A DNA stretch of 64,000 bases from Streptomyces camelliae (lineage in GTDB: Bacteria; Actinomycetota; Actinomycetes; Streptomycetales; Streptomycetaceae), in contig NZ_CP115300.1 of assembly GCF_027625935.1 (NCBI RefSeq), positions 4,526,001-4,590,000 of the forward strand, in the 5' to 3' direction. The notes beneath the pieces were generated by a model. It saw nothing but the letters and a program-made list of their open reading frames with translations. It did not search any database and was not told the DNA's origin. A program made the translations under genes and the position numbers. The stretch's first letter is position 1. Each line of letters starts with the position of its first letter. Positions 1 to 7,987 of the stretch are shown one piece after another.

Positions 1-522
1 GCCGATGCCGTGGAGCAGCCGGGCGATGACCAGGGTGGAGACCAGGTTGCCCGCCATGCCGGCCAGCCCCGCGAGCTGCGCGACCAGCGGCCCGCGCCGG
101 GCCGGGAACCAGCGGGTGCCGAGCCGCAGCACGCTGATGAAGGTCATCGCGTCCCCGCAGCCCAGCAGCGCCCGGGAGGCGAGTGCGGTGCCGTACGACG
201 GCGAGAAGGCGAAGCCGAGCTGCCCGGCCGTGAACAGCACGGCGCCGATGCTCAGTACCTTCTTCGTGCCGAGCCGGTCGACCAGCAGCCCGACGGGTAT
301 CTGCATGCCGGCGTAGACCAGCAGCTGGAGTATGGAGAACGTGGACAGCGCGGAGGCGTTGACGTGGAAGCGGTCGGCCGCGTCCAGGCCCGCGACGCCC
401 AGTGACGTACGGAAGATGACGGCGACGAAGTAGACGGCGACGCCTATGGACCACACGGTGACGGCGCGTCGGCCGCCCGGCGGGTCACCCGGGAGGGTGG
501 CCTTGCTGCTGGTGGCGCTCAT
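1..522 (-). CDS. MFS transporter, N-terminal part (runs off the window)
   Basis: The frame opens at an ATG that overlaps the stop of the upstream GntR gene (ATGA) and stays open to the window edge, giving 174 residues. After a short cytoplasmic N-terminus come hydrophobic segments at about residues 22-42 and 58-76. Between the second and third helix is VDRLGTKKV, the major-facilitator motif A (G-x-L-x-D-R-x-G-[RT]-[KR]). The FRTSLGVAG stretch in helix 1 resembles drug or organic-acid transporters of the family. Coupling to a FadR-type regulator suggests uptake or export of the metabolite that regulator senses; the substrate is unknown. The C-terminal half lies outside the window. Confidence 0.85.
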   Translation of the reverse strand, partial: MSATSSKATLPGDPPGGRRAVTVWSIGVAVYFVAVIFRTSLGVAGLDAADRFHVNASALSTFSILQLLVYAGMQIPVGLLVDRLGTKKVLSIGAVLFTAGQLGFAFSPSYGTALASRALLGCGDAMTFISVLRLGTRWFPARRGPLVAQLAGLAGMAGNLVSTLVIARLLHGIG

Positions 523-1238
523 CGCACCTCACCCCGCGCGAGATGCGAGAACCAGCTCACATGCCGGTGCACGACCCCGACGGCCGCGTCCGCGTCCCCG
601 GCGCGCAGCGCGTCCAGGATCTCCTCGTGCTCGGCGAGCGTCTTGGCGATCCGGTCCGGGTGCGAGTGCATGATGGCGACGCCCATCCGCAGCTGGCGGT
701 CGCGCAGCTGGTCGTAGAGCCGGGACAGGATCTCGTTGCCGCCGCTGCGCACGATCTCGGCGTGAAAGGCCCGGTCGGTCACCGCGGCCGCGGCCAGATC
801 ACCGGCGGCGGCCTGCGCCTTCTGCCGCTCCAGCAGCTCGGCCAGCCGCTCCAGCAGGCCCGGCGGCGCGGGTACGGCCTTGCGCGCCGCGTGCTCCTCG
901 ACCAGCAGCCGGGTCTCCACGACGTCGGCGATCTCCTGCGCGGAGACGGGCAGCACGAGGGCGCCCTTCTTCGGGTAGAGCCGGATCAGGCCCTCGACCT
1001 CCAGCCGCAGCAACGCCTCGCGCACCGGCGTGCGCGAGACCCCGACGGCCTCGGCCAGCTCACCCTCGGTGAGCAGGGTCCCGCCCTCGTAACGACGGTC
1101 GAGAACACCCTGCTTGACGTGTGTGTAGACGCGGTCGGCCGCGGGAGGCTGCTTCATCGACCGGGTCTCCGGCTGGTTCGTCGGCTGCTTCATGGGGCGG
1201 TTCATCGGTGGGGCGGGCTGCTGGACGGCCGTGTTCAT
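519..1238 (-). CDS. GntR-family regulator, FadR/FCD subfamily
   Basis: 239 residues from the ATG at 1238; an in-frame start at 1268 is possible, but the residues it adds look unlike the family. Residues about 33-98 form the GntR winged helix-turn-helix, with the signature SRTPVREALLRLEVEGLI. Residues about 103-225 are an all-helical FCD ligand domain beginning EIADVVETRLLVEEHAAR. Such regulators bind an organic acid or sugar acid and leave DNA. It is translationally coupled to the MFS transporter (ATGA), so it probably controls that transporter and itself. The region 1239-1427 separates it from the divergent peptidase gene. Confidence 0.88.
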   Translation of the reverse strand: MNTAVQQPAPPMNRPMKQPTNQPETRSMKQPPAADRVYTHVKQGVLDRRYEGGTLLTEGELAEAVGVSRTPVREALLRLEVEGLIRLYPKKGALVLPVSAQEIADVVETRLLVEEHAARKAVPAPPGLLERLAELLERQKAQAAAGDLAAAAVTDRAFHAEIVRSGGNEILSRLYDQLRDRQLRMGVAIMHSHPDRIAKTLAEHEEILDALRAGDADAAVGVVHRHVSWFSHLARGEVR

Positions 1239-1427
1239 GCCCACAGGATAGATACAACACGTACGCATGCGGGGGAGGCGTCCATCATGCGGACGTGACC
1301 GAAATCACCGGCGCCAACCGCACAACCATCTGTGCTACTTACGTGTCACACCTATGCGGCCCCCTGCTCTTGCCATCTCAACTCGGCCGCATTTCTGGGG
1401 CATTCAAGACAATCGGGGTATCTCACT

Positions 1428-2339
1428 TTGATTACCGGCATTCACGGCACCCGCAGGACCCGCATCCGCAGAGGCGCCGCCGTCGCCGTCACCTCCGGCG
1501 CACTGCTCGCGACCGGTGCCCTCACCGCGGTTCCCGCGCAGGCCGTCACGGCGCCCTCGATCGTGGCCAAGGGTGGCTACGTCATGAACAACGCGAACGG
1601 CGCGACGCTGTACAACAAGACAGCGGACACGCGTCGCTCCACCGGATCCACCACCAAGATCATGACCGCCAAGGTCGTGCTCGCGCAGTCGAACCTCAAC
1701 CTCGACAAGCAGGTGACGATCCAGAAGATCTACAGCGACTACGTCGTCAAGAACAACGCCTCCCAGGCGCACCTGATCGTCGGCGACAAGGTCACCGTCC
1801 GCCAGCTGCTGTACGGCCTGATGCTGCCGTCCGGCTGCGACGCCGCCTACGCACTCGCCGACACCTACGGCTCCGGCACCACCCGCGACGCGCGCGTGAA
1901 GAACTTCATCGGCAAGATGAACGCCGCCGCCAGCAGCCTGGGCCTGAAGAACACCCACTTCGACTCGTTCGACGGCATCGGCAACGGCAACAACTACTCG
2001 ACGCCGCGCGACCTGACGAAGATCGCCAGCAGCGCGATGAAGAACGCCACCTTCCGCGCGATCGTCAAGACCAAGGCGTACACCGCCAAGACGGTCACCA
2101 AGACGGGCAGCATCCGCACGATGCAGACGTGGACCAACACCAACACGCTGCTCTCCAGCTACAGCGGCACCATCGGCGTGAAGACCGGCTCCGGCCCCGA
2201 GGCCGGTGCGTGCCTCGTCTTCGCCGCCACCCGCAACGGCAAGACGGTCATCGGCACCGTCCTGGCCTCCACCACGTACGCACAGCGCGCCACGGACGCC
2301 ACGAAGCTCCTCAACTACAGTTTCGCCCGGCTCGGCTGA
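1428..2339 (+). CDS. Secreted K15-type DD-transpeptidase / D-Ala-D-Ala carboxypeptidase family
   Basis: 303 residues from a TTG at 1428, preceded by GGGG about 10 nt upstream; upstream ATGs would add a non-secretory tail. An Arg-rich N-region, a hydrophobic stretch and VPAQA/V give a signal peptide cleaved after residue 39. The active-site motifs are S74-T-T-K77, S135-G-C137 and K252-T-G. Counted from the mature end they fall at 35, 96 and 213, the positions reported for the Streptomyces K15 DD-transpeptidase, which also has Ser-Gly-Cys instead of the usual Ser-x-Asn. It should trim or cross-link peptidoglycan stems outside the membrane. A rho-independent-type hairpin follows. Confidence 0.92.
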   Translation: MITGIHGTRRTRIRRGAAVAVTSGALLATGALTAVPAQAVTAPSIVAKGGYVMNNANGATLYNKTADTRRSTGSTTKIMTAKVVLAQSNLNLDKQVTIQKIYSDYVVKNNASQAHLIVGDKVTVRQLLYGLMLPSGCDAAYALADTYGSGTTRDARVKNFIGKMNAAASSLGLKNTHFDSFDGIGNGNNYSTPRDLTKIASSAMKNATFRAIVKTKAYTAKTVTKTGSIRTMQTWTNTNTLLSSYSGTIGVKTGSGPEAGACLVFAATRNGKTVIGTVLASTTYAQRATDATKLLNYSFARLG

Positions 2340-2356
2340 CGCCACCTCAGACACCC

Positions 2357-2387
2357 ACGGGCCCGTCGCGACGAGCGGCGGGCCCGT
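2357..2387 (+). terminator. Hairpin terminator after the DD-transpeptidase gene
   Basis: Nine-base perfect arms ACGGGCCCG (2357-2365) and CGGGCCCGT (2379-2387) with a 13-nt loop, starting 18 nt after the stop codon and followed by TCTGCT. GC-rich stems with little or no U-tract are usual terminators in this genus. Confidence 0.75.
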
Positions 2388-2455
2388 TCTGCTGCCCGGA
2401 ACCCCGTCAGGCCCCCATCAGGGAGGCGTTGAACGCATCGCCAGATGAAGCGAAT

Positions 2456-2476
2456 GGTGCTAGCGTCATTGGCACC
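2456..2476. promoter_or_regulatory. Probable operator of the YtrA-type regulator
   Basis: Inverted repeat GGTGC (2456-2460) / GCACC (2472-2476) with an 11-nt spacer. It ends at the base before the ATG at 2477, and there is no Shine-Dalgarno sequence, so the transcript may be leaderless. Small GntR regulators of this type commonly bind inverted repeats over their own promoter. The assignment is by position only. Confidence 0.45.
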
Positions 2477-2827
2477 ATGCTGCTGCGTCTGGACAAGACC
2501 GACACCCGCCCCCTGCACGAGCAGGTCGCGGCGGCGATCCGGCGGGCCGTCGCCGAGGGCGAGTGCCGCGCCGGCGACCGCCTGCCCTCGGCCCGCGATC
2601 TCTCCGAGGCCCTGGACATCAACGTCAACACGGTCCTGCGCGGCCTGCGCGAACTGCGGGACGAAGGCCTGCTGGAGTTCCGCCGGGGCCGCGGGATCAC
2701 CGTCGCCGAGGGGGCCGCCCGGCGCTCAGGACTGCAGATCAGGGTGCGGGAGCTGGTCGCGGAGGCATCCCGGCTCGGCTACAGCCGCACCGACCTCATC
2801 GACATGATCCGGGGGACGACACCATGA
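2477..2827 (+). CDS. Small GntR-family regulator, YtrA subfamily
   Basis: 116 residues, the typical length for the YtrA branch, which has only a DNA-binding domain and a short helical tail. The winged helix covers residues 9-75, with RLPSARDLSEALDINVNTVL as the recognition region and GLLEFRRGRGITV as the wing. The tail (about 85-116) carries the helices used for dimerisation. Its stop overlaps the start of the next gene (ATGA), so it is co-expressed with a DUF1648 membrane protein. YtrA-type regulators usually control adjacent membrane or ABC genes, and an inverted repeat sits at its start. Confidence 0.88.
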   Translation: MLLRLDKTDTRPLHEQVAAAIRRAVAEGECRAGDRLPSARDLSEALDINVNTVLRGLRELRDEGLLEFRRGRGITVAEGAARRSGLQIRVRELVAEASRLGYSRTDLIDMIRGTTP

Positions 2828-3813
2828 CGGACGGGGACGATCTGAAAGGCGGCCGGAGCCGGGCCGCGGGCTGGGGGACCGCGGGGTGGATCGCGGCCGT
2901 CACCGCCCTCCTCGCCGGCCTGCCCTGGGCCGCGCACAGCCGGCTGCCGGACCGGCTGGCCACCCACTGGAGCGGCGGCGCCGCCCCTGACGGCTCGATG
3001 CCGCTGTGGGCGGACACCCTGTTCCCGGCCGGGGTCTGGCTGCTGCTCGCCCTCGTGGTGTCCGTGCCCCGGCGCCGCTCCTGGACAACGACGACCGTGC
3101 GCCCCTGGCGGGCGATGACCCTGGCCCCCACGGGTGTGGTCCTCGTCGGCGCGCAGGCGTCCATCGTCCGGGCGAACCTCGACCACACCGACTGGCACCA
3201 GGCCCGCCAGCCGGCCTGGGTCATCGTGCTGATCCTGGCCCTCACGGCGGCCGCGCTGGCCGCCGCCTGGCGCATGACCGTCCGCGCCACCTCCACCTCC
3301 CCTATCCCCGCATCTCCCGAGCTGGACCTAACCGAGGGCCAGCGACTGGTGTGGTTCTCGTACGCGGCCAACCCCTGGCTGCAAGTGCTGTCGGCGGCCA
3401 CCGGACTGATCGCCGCCGGCGCCCTGGTGGCCCTGGCCGTCGGCCTGGCCGACCCCGCCGTCCTGTGGCCGGTGGGCGTGGCCTGCGGTGCCACCGCCCT
3501 CGCCGGTGCTCTCTTCTCCTCTCTCCGGGCGAAGGTGTCGGAAGCGGGCCTGGAGGTGGCGTTCGGCCCGCTCGGCTGGCCCGCCCGCCACTGGTCCCCG
3601 GCCGCCATCGAGTCCGCCCACGCCGAACAGCGGCTGCCCTCCCAGGTCGGCGGCTGGGGCTACCGCCTCAGCGGCCTCGGCACGACGGTCATGCTCCGCG
3701 CCGGCGACTGCCTGGTCGTACGCCCCCGGGGCCGCCGTAGCGACTTCGCGTTCAGCGTGGACGACGCCGAGCGGGGTGCGGCCCTGCTGAACGCACTCCG
3801 CCGGCGGAGCTGA
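2824..3813 (+). CDS. DUF1648-domain integral membrane protein
   Basis: 329 residues, coupled to the upstream YtrA regulator by an ATGA overlap. Hydrophobic segments lie near residues 18-35, 62-82, 95-112, 130-150, 195-218 and 222-242. The loop after the first segment, LPDRLATHWSGGAAPDGSMP, matches the DUF1648 signature (LPxxIPxHW..G.PDG). The C-terminal 80 residues look like a soluble PH-like region. Biochemical function is unknown; YtrA-DUF1648 pairs recur in actinomycetes and Firmicutes and are thought to respond to envelope conditions. Confidence 0.8.
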   Translation: MTDGDDLKGGRSRAAGWGTAGWIAAVTALLAGLPWAAHSRLPDRLATHWSGGAAPDGSMPLWADTLFPAGVWLLLALVVSVPRRRSWTTTTVRPWRAMTLAPTGVVLVGAQASIVRANLDHTDWHQARQPAWVIVLILALTAAALAAAWRMTVRATSTSPIPASPELDLTEGQRLVWFSYAANPWLQVLSAATGLIAAGALVALAVGLADPAVLWPVGVACGATALAGALFSSLRAKVSEAGLEVAFGPLGWPARHWSPAAIESAHAEQRLPSQVGGWGYRLSGLGTTVMLRAGDCLVVRPRGRRSDFAFSVDDAERGAALLNALRRRS

Positions 3814-3859
3814 ACCGGCCGCCGGTCCGGCACAGCGCGGCCCTGACCGGAGGGCGGGG

Positions 3860-4663
3860 TCAGCGGCCGTTCTTCGCCGGGAGCCGGTCGTAGGTCGTGA
3901 AGGTGTACGAGGCGTCGTACGACATCAGGTTCCCCTCGGCCGCCGGCAGGCCCAGCCGGCGGTTGAGGGCTCCGGTGAGCGGTCCGCAGTGTCCGGCGGC
4001 CGGAGCGGTGAAGGTGTCGTCGTACGCCGAGAACTCGATCACCGGAGGGTCCTCGGATATCCACGTGGAGGGCCCCGAGCGCTTCAGCTGGAAGTCGACG
4101 GGCTCGTCGGCCCCGATGGTGCAGCCAGGCGGCAGCAGCGGGCTCAGGAGCCGGAAGCGGAGGCTGAACTGACCGGTGTAGAAGTCGGACCGGCCCCCGT
4201 ACTCCGGCTGTATCGCCAGCCCCAGGGCGGTCGCATGGTCGCCCGCGGGGGTGCCGGTCAGGCCTCCCGGTACGGCGGTCGGGGAGCTGTGCATCGCACC
4301 CCACACCTGCCCCTTGCCGCCGTCCGGCAACGGCCCCTCGGCGTGCGTCATGGTGATCGGGGCGAGGGTCACCGTGATCTTGCCCATGGTCAGCTTCGGT
4401 GCCGCAGTGTGCACTTCGCATCTCCACCGCGCCGGGTCGACCCCCTCGGGCAGGGCTGGGCAGTCGCTGAAGTCGGTCGCGGAAGGGGCCACGGAAGAGG
4501 GCACGGAAGGAGCCGCCGGAGGGGCGGGGGCGGCGGCCGGCGCGGAGTAGGCCACACCCGACGCACCCACCGCCGCCGTACCGGCGAGGAGGGCGACGCC
4601 GGCGACACCCGCGACGCGGCGGACGAGGGAAGAACCGGGACGAGCAGCAGCGGATTTCGTCAT
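3860..4663 (-). CDS. Secreted protein of unknown function
   Basis: 267 residues. The N-terminus has RR, a hydrophobic run and an Ala-rich AYSAPA region, consistent with a signal peptide cleaved near residue 40, followed by an Ala/Pro linker. The mature part has four cysteines (two near residues 68-82, later ones in PPGCTIG and GHCGPL), suggesting disulfides, and alternating short hydrophobic strands typical of a beta-rich fold. I do not recognise the family. It lies between two membrane-protein genes and shares its orientation with the MurJ-like gene 113 bp upstream. Confidence 0.7.
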   Translation of the reverse strand: MTKSAAARPGSSLVRRVAGVAGVALLAGTAAVGASGVAYSAPAAAPAPPAAPSVPSSVAPSATDFSDCPALPEGVDPARWRCEVHTAAPKLTMGKITVTLAPITMTHAEGPLPDGGKGQVWGAMHSSPTAVPGGLTGTPAGDHATALGLAIQPEYGGRSDFYTGQFSLRFRLLSPLLPPGCTIGADEPVDFQLKRSGPSTWISEDPPVIEFSAYDDTFTAPAAGHCGPLTGALNRRLGLPAAEGNLMSYDASYTFTTYDRLPAKNGR

Positions 4664-4776
4664 GCCATCAGCGTGCCGCCCGGCACCACACCACCACCAT
4701 CGGTGACATCCCCAACAGCACCCTGACCGCCCCCTGATGCAACGTCAGGGTCCCGTTCTCAAGGGAGCGTCCGGTG

Positions 4777-6423
4777 TCAGCCGAGACCCGGCAGCCGCCG
4801 CAGCTCGCCGACCTTCAGCACCCGGGCCAGCACCACATAGACGAGGGCCAGGGCGAGCGTCCCGGCCGTGGTCGCCAGGATCGCACCCGCCGTACCGTGT
4901 CCGAGAGCCCCGGCACAGCCCCGGGCCGCCGCCCAGCCCGCCACCGCGCCCCCGGCGCCGGCGCACAGCAGCTTGGCGTACGTGCCGCGCAGGGAGCCGT
5001 CGTCGAGACGGCCGCCCGTGCGGCGGGCCAGCAGCCGGGAAGTGAGAGCGAGACCGACGAAGTAGGAGAGGGTGTAGGCGCCGGCCATGCCGGTGACCGC
5101 CCAGCGCGCGGGCAGCAGCAGATGGCAGGCGGTGGCGAGGGCGATGTTGACGACCGCGATCCACACGGCCATGAAGAACGGCGTACGGGTGTCCTCGAAG
5201 GCGTAGAAGCCACGCAGCAGCAGGTACTGCGCGGAGAAGGGGATCAGTCCGAGCCCGAAAGCCTGGAGCATATGGCCGAGCGGCTGCGCGGTGGCCGGGT
5301 CGGCGGCGCCATGGGCGAAGAGGAGGGTGGCGATGTCCGGGCCGAGCACGGTGAACAGGAAGGCGGCCGGGACGACCACGACCCCGCTGACCCGCAGCGC
5401 CCGGGACAGATCGGCGCGCAGGTCGGCGATCCGCCCCTCGGCCGCCGCCTTGCTCATGCGCGGCAGCAGGGCCGTGACCAGGGACACGGTGACGATGGAC
5501 TGGGGCAGCATCCAGATGGTCTGCGCGTAGCTGTACGCCGTGTAGCCGACGCCCGCGTTCGGCAGCTGCTGGTCTGCGGCGTTGGCGTAGTTGGTGACGA
5601 CGGTGAGGGCGACCAGGTTGGTCAGCACGAACAGCAGCGTCCACTTGGCCGCGTGGATCCCGGAGCCGAGCCCCGCGCCGCGCCAGTCGAACCGGGGCCG
5701 GAACCGGAAACCGGCGGCACGCGCGAAGGGAACCAGGGCGAGGGCCTGGACGGCGATCCCGAGGGTCGTACCGACACCGAGCCAGCGGACCTGGGTATCG
5801 GTGACGTCGGCGATGGAGCTCGGGCCGCTCATCATCCCGAGATAGACGCCGAACATCGCCACGAGCACCACGTTGTTGAGCACCGGCGTCCACATCATCG
5901 CGCCGAACTTCTCGCGGGCGTTGAGTACCTGGCCGTAGATGGCGAACAGGCCGTAGAAGAAGATCTGCGGGAGCAGGAACCGGGCGAAGACGACGGTCAG
6001 CCGGAACGCGTCATGTTCCTTGGGCGTGTCCCGGAGGTACAGGCTCACGATCTCCGGCGCCGACCACACCGCGAGCGCCGTCCCGACGGCCAGCACGCTG
6101 ACGACGAGGGTCATGAGCCGCTGCTCGTAGGCCCGCCCGCCATCGGCGTGCGTGGCACGCGCGCGTACCAGCTGCGGCACCAGCACGGCGTTCAGCGCAC
6201 CGCCGATCAGCAGGGTGTACAGGCTGGTCGGCACCGTGTTGGCAGTGTTGTACGTGGAGGCGAACTGCGCCGTCCCGAGCGCCGCTCCTTGCAGCACCTG
6301 CCGGATCAGCCCACTGGCCCGCGAGACGACGGTCCCGCCGGCCATCAGCACAGATGCCCGCCCGACACCCGCCTCGGCTTTGGGCTTCGCATGGCGGGCT
6401 GCTGCCTTCTCCCCCGTAACCAT
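4777..6423 (-). CDS. murJ: MurJ/MviN-family lipid II flippase homologue
   Basis: 548 residues with about 14 hydrophobic segments. The opening segment, ASVLMAGGTVVSRASGLIRQ, is the conserved first helix of the MurJ/MviN family, and later blocks such as QVLNAREKFGAMMWTPVLNN and LRGFYAFEDTRTPFF also match. MurJ moves the lipid-linked cell-wall precursor across the membrane. This is a short form without the C-terminal pseudokinase extension found in some actinobacterial MviN proteins, so the genome may have another copy. No partner gene is adjacent, and the function is inferred from family membership. Confidence 0.85.
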   Translation of the reverse strand: MVTGEKAAARHAKPKAEAGVGRASVLMAGGTVVSRASGLIRQVLQGAALGTAQFASTYNTANTVPTSLYTLLIGGALNAVLVPQLVRARATHADGGRAYEQRLMTLVVSVLAVGTALAVWSAPEIVSLYLRDTPKEHDAFRLTVVFARFLLPQIFFYGLFAIYGQVLNAREKFGAMMWTPVLNNVVLVAMFGVYLGMMSGPSSIADVTDTQVRWLGVGTTLGIAVQALALVPFARAAGFRFRPRFDWRGAGLGSGIHAAKWTLLFVLTNLVALTVVTNYANAADQQLPNAGVGYTAYSYAQTIWMLPQSIVTVSLVTALLPRMSKAAAEGRIADLRADLSRALRVSGVVVVPAAFLFTVLGPDIATLLFAHGAADPATAQPLGHMLQAFGLGLIPFSAQYLLLRGFYAFEDTRTPFFMAVWIAVVNIALATACHLLLPARWAVTGMAGAYTLSYFVGLALTSRLLARRTGGRLDDGSLRGTYAKLLCAGAGGAVAGWAAARGCAGALGHGTAGAILATTAGTLALALVYVVLARVLKVGELRRLPGLG

Positions 6424-6844
6424 GTCGTAAATCTACGGCAGTTCTACGGGAACGCCTGGAGCTGCCCATTCGGCCGCCTGGCACCGACCGGCGCCGTACT
6501 CACCCAGTGGCTGGCGGGCGCGGGTCGCCGAGCGGCTTGTCACGCCACGTGCCGACTACGGCCCTCCGCCTGAGGAAGTCGAAATGCCTCGCCGCGACGA
6601 TGAGTTGTCACGGCTGCTGAAGCGACTGGCCCCAGCCCGCCCCTACGTCCGCTCGGACGGCTGTCGATGACAACCGGCGGCGTGAGGCCACCAGTTCATC
6701 GCACTGATCCAGGTCGATGAGGACTGACTCCCCGTTCCGGTGTCTGCCGTTTTAGGCAAGCTTCACCCTCAATCGTGAAGTTCCCGCTTTCCGTTGGCAT
6801 ATTCGGTTTGCCCCGCTCTACGTTCCGGAGCGGAGGTGGTTCAG
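6424..6844. other. Intergenic region upstream of the Bro-N gene
   Basis: About 420 bp without a convincing gene; a 28-codon frame starting at 6583 behind TGAGGAAG has no recognisable product. The last 120 bp are noticeably AT-richer. They contain a small inverted repeat CTTCAC (6761-6766) / GTGAAG (6775-6780), a plausible promoter or operator for the Bro-N gene. Divergent promoters for murJ and the Bro-N gene must lie here. Confidence 0.5.
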
Positions 6845-7903
6845 GTGATCGAACCCAGCAAGCAGTCCGACTCGTCCCGTCGGCATGAGGCGATCGATGT
6901 CAGCGACTTCGTGTACGCGGCGACAGGGGCGCGTGTCCGTCGACTGACGATGCCGGACGGGACCCACTGGTTTCCGGCGGTGGATGTGTGCACGGAACTC
7001 GGATACACCACGCCCAAGAAGGCTCTCCTCGATCACGTCCCGGAGGCGCATCGAGAGAATCTTGAGACCGTGACTGGAAGTCACGGTCTCAGCATTCCCG
7101 CAGGTAGGGAGTGGCGCCGAGACCTGAATGTCATCTCTCTCCAAGGTCTCATCCTCCTCGTCAACGCCTGCACCAAGCCCGCCTGCGCCCCCTTCAAGCA
7201 GTGGGTCGCCGAGGTGATCGAGACGGTCCAGCGGGAGGGTTCCTACACCTTGGAAGAGGCTGAGGTGCAGCCCGCCGATCCGGGTGCTCCTATCGCCTAC
7301 GCCATGCCGGAACAGGTGGCGGAAGCCATCGTCCGGCTGGAGACGCACAACCTTCAGCTGGACGAGGAGCTCGCGAACGGACAGCGCGAATCGATCGCAC
7401 TGCAAAGGGAGATGCTGACCGTCCAGAGGGACACTCTGACCGTCCAGAAGGACACTCTGACCCTCCAGAGGGACAGCCTGGCCCTCCAGAAGGAAAGTCT
7501 GGGCCTCCAGAGGGACACTCTGGCCACGCAGAAGGCCACCCTCGCCGTGCAACAGGCCATGGTCCGGGCCATGGAACGCATCGCGGACCGGATCGACGCC
7601 CTCGTCCTCGACGGTCGGAGGCCCGGTGGCCACCTCACGGCGCCGCGCACCACGGAATCCGTCCTGGCCGACTGGCGGCAGCGGCTGTCCGTGACGGAGG
7701 ACGTGTGGACGGTCGCCGTCGTGATCGCCCCCGTCCTCGTCGAAAAGGGCGAGCTGCGCGAGCCACTCGAATCCATCGCGGCCCGTACGGGTCTCTCGGT
7801 GCGGCGCGTCAACGAGTGTCTGCGGCTGCTGCGCCGGCACGCCTGTATCCGCTCCCGGGGCGGGGCCGAGGACGGTGCGCCGGTGTACGTGCTGAACCAG
7901 TGA
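6845..7903 (+). CDS. Bro-N domain protein with repeat-built coiled coil
   Basis: 352 residues from the GTG at 6845, which has GGAGG at 6832-6836 with an 8-nt spacer. Residues about 15-115 form a Bro-N domain (GARVRRLTMPDGTHWFPAVD, TPKKALLDHV, LQGLILLVNACTKPACAPFK), a DNA-binding module first known from viral and phage antirepressors. Residues about 160-250 are a continuous heptad coiled coil made by near-identical LxxQ[RK][DE]x units. The C-terminal 80 residues contain a winged-helix-like stretch (LESIAARTGLSVRRVNECLR). No phage genes surround it, so it may be a domesticated regulator. It ends at a bidirectional terminator. Confidence 0.8.
   Translation: MIEPSKQSDSSRRHEAIDVSDFVYAATGARVRRLTMPDGTHWFPAVDVCTELGYTTPKKALLDHVPEAHRENLETVTGSHGLSIPAGREWRRDLNVISLQGLILLVNACTKPACAPFKQWVAEVIETVQREGSYTLEEAEVQPADPGAPIAYAMPEQVAEAIVRLETHNLQLDEELANGQRESIALQREMLTVQRDTLTVQKDTLTLQRDSLALQKESLGLQRDTLATQKATLAVQQAMVRAMERIADRIDALVLDGRRPGGHLTAPRTTESVLADWRQRLSVTEDVWTVAVVIAPVLVEKGELREPLESIAARTGLSVRRVNECLRLLRRHACIRSRGGAEDGAPVYVLNQ
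7415..7540 (+). repeat. Six 21-bp in-frame tandem repeats coding a heptad coiled coil
   Basis: Six consecutive 21-bp units start with CTG at 7415, 7436, 7457, 7478, 7499 and 7520. The first two are almost identical and the later ones diverge. Each encodes one heptad (LTVQRDT type), so copy-number change would lengthen the coiled coil without shifting frame. Confidence 0.9.
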
Positions 7904-7920
7904 GCGTCTGAAGAGACAGA

Positions 7921-7955
7921 GAGGGCGGCCGCAAGACGAAGTTGCGGCCGCCCTC
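7921..7955. terminator. Bidirectional terminator between Bro-N gene and bkdC
   Basis: Perfect 14-bp arms GAGGGCGGCCGCAA (7921-7934) and TTGCGGCCGCCCTC (7942-7955) around a 7-nt loop, between two convergent genes. Confidence 0.9.
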
Positions 7956-7987
7956 TCGTGGCTCCGAAGCCTAGCGACTCAGCGCCC

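Noticed and set aside
7415..7540. CRISPR array
   Set aside because: The 21-bp units have no spacers, stay in frame and encode heptads.
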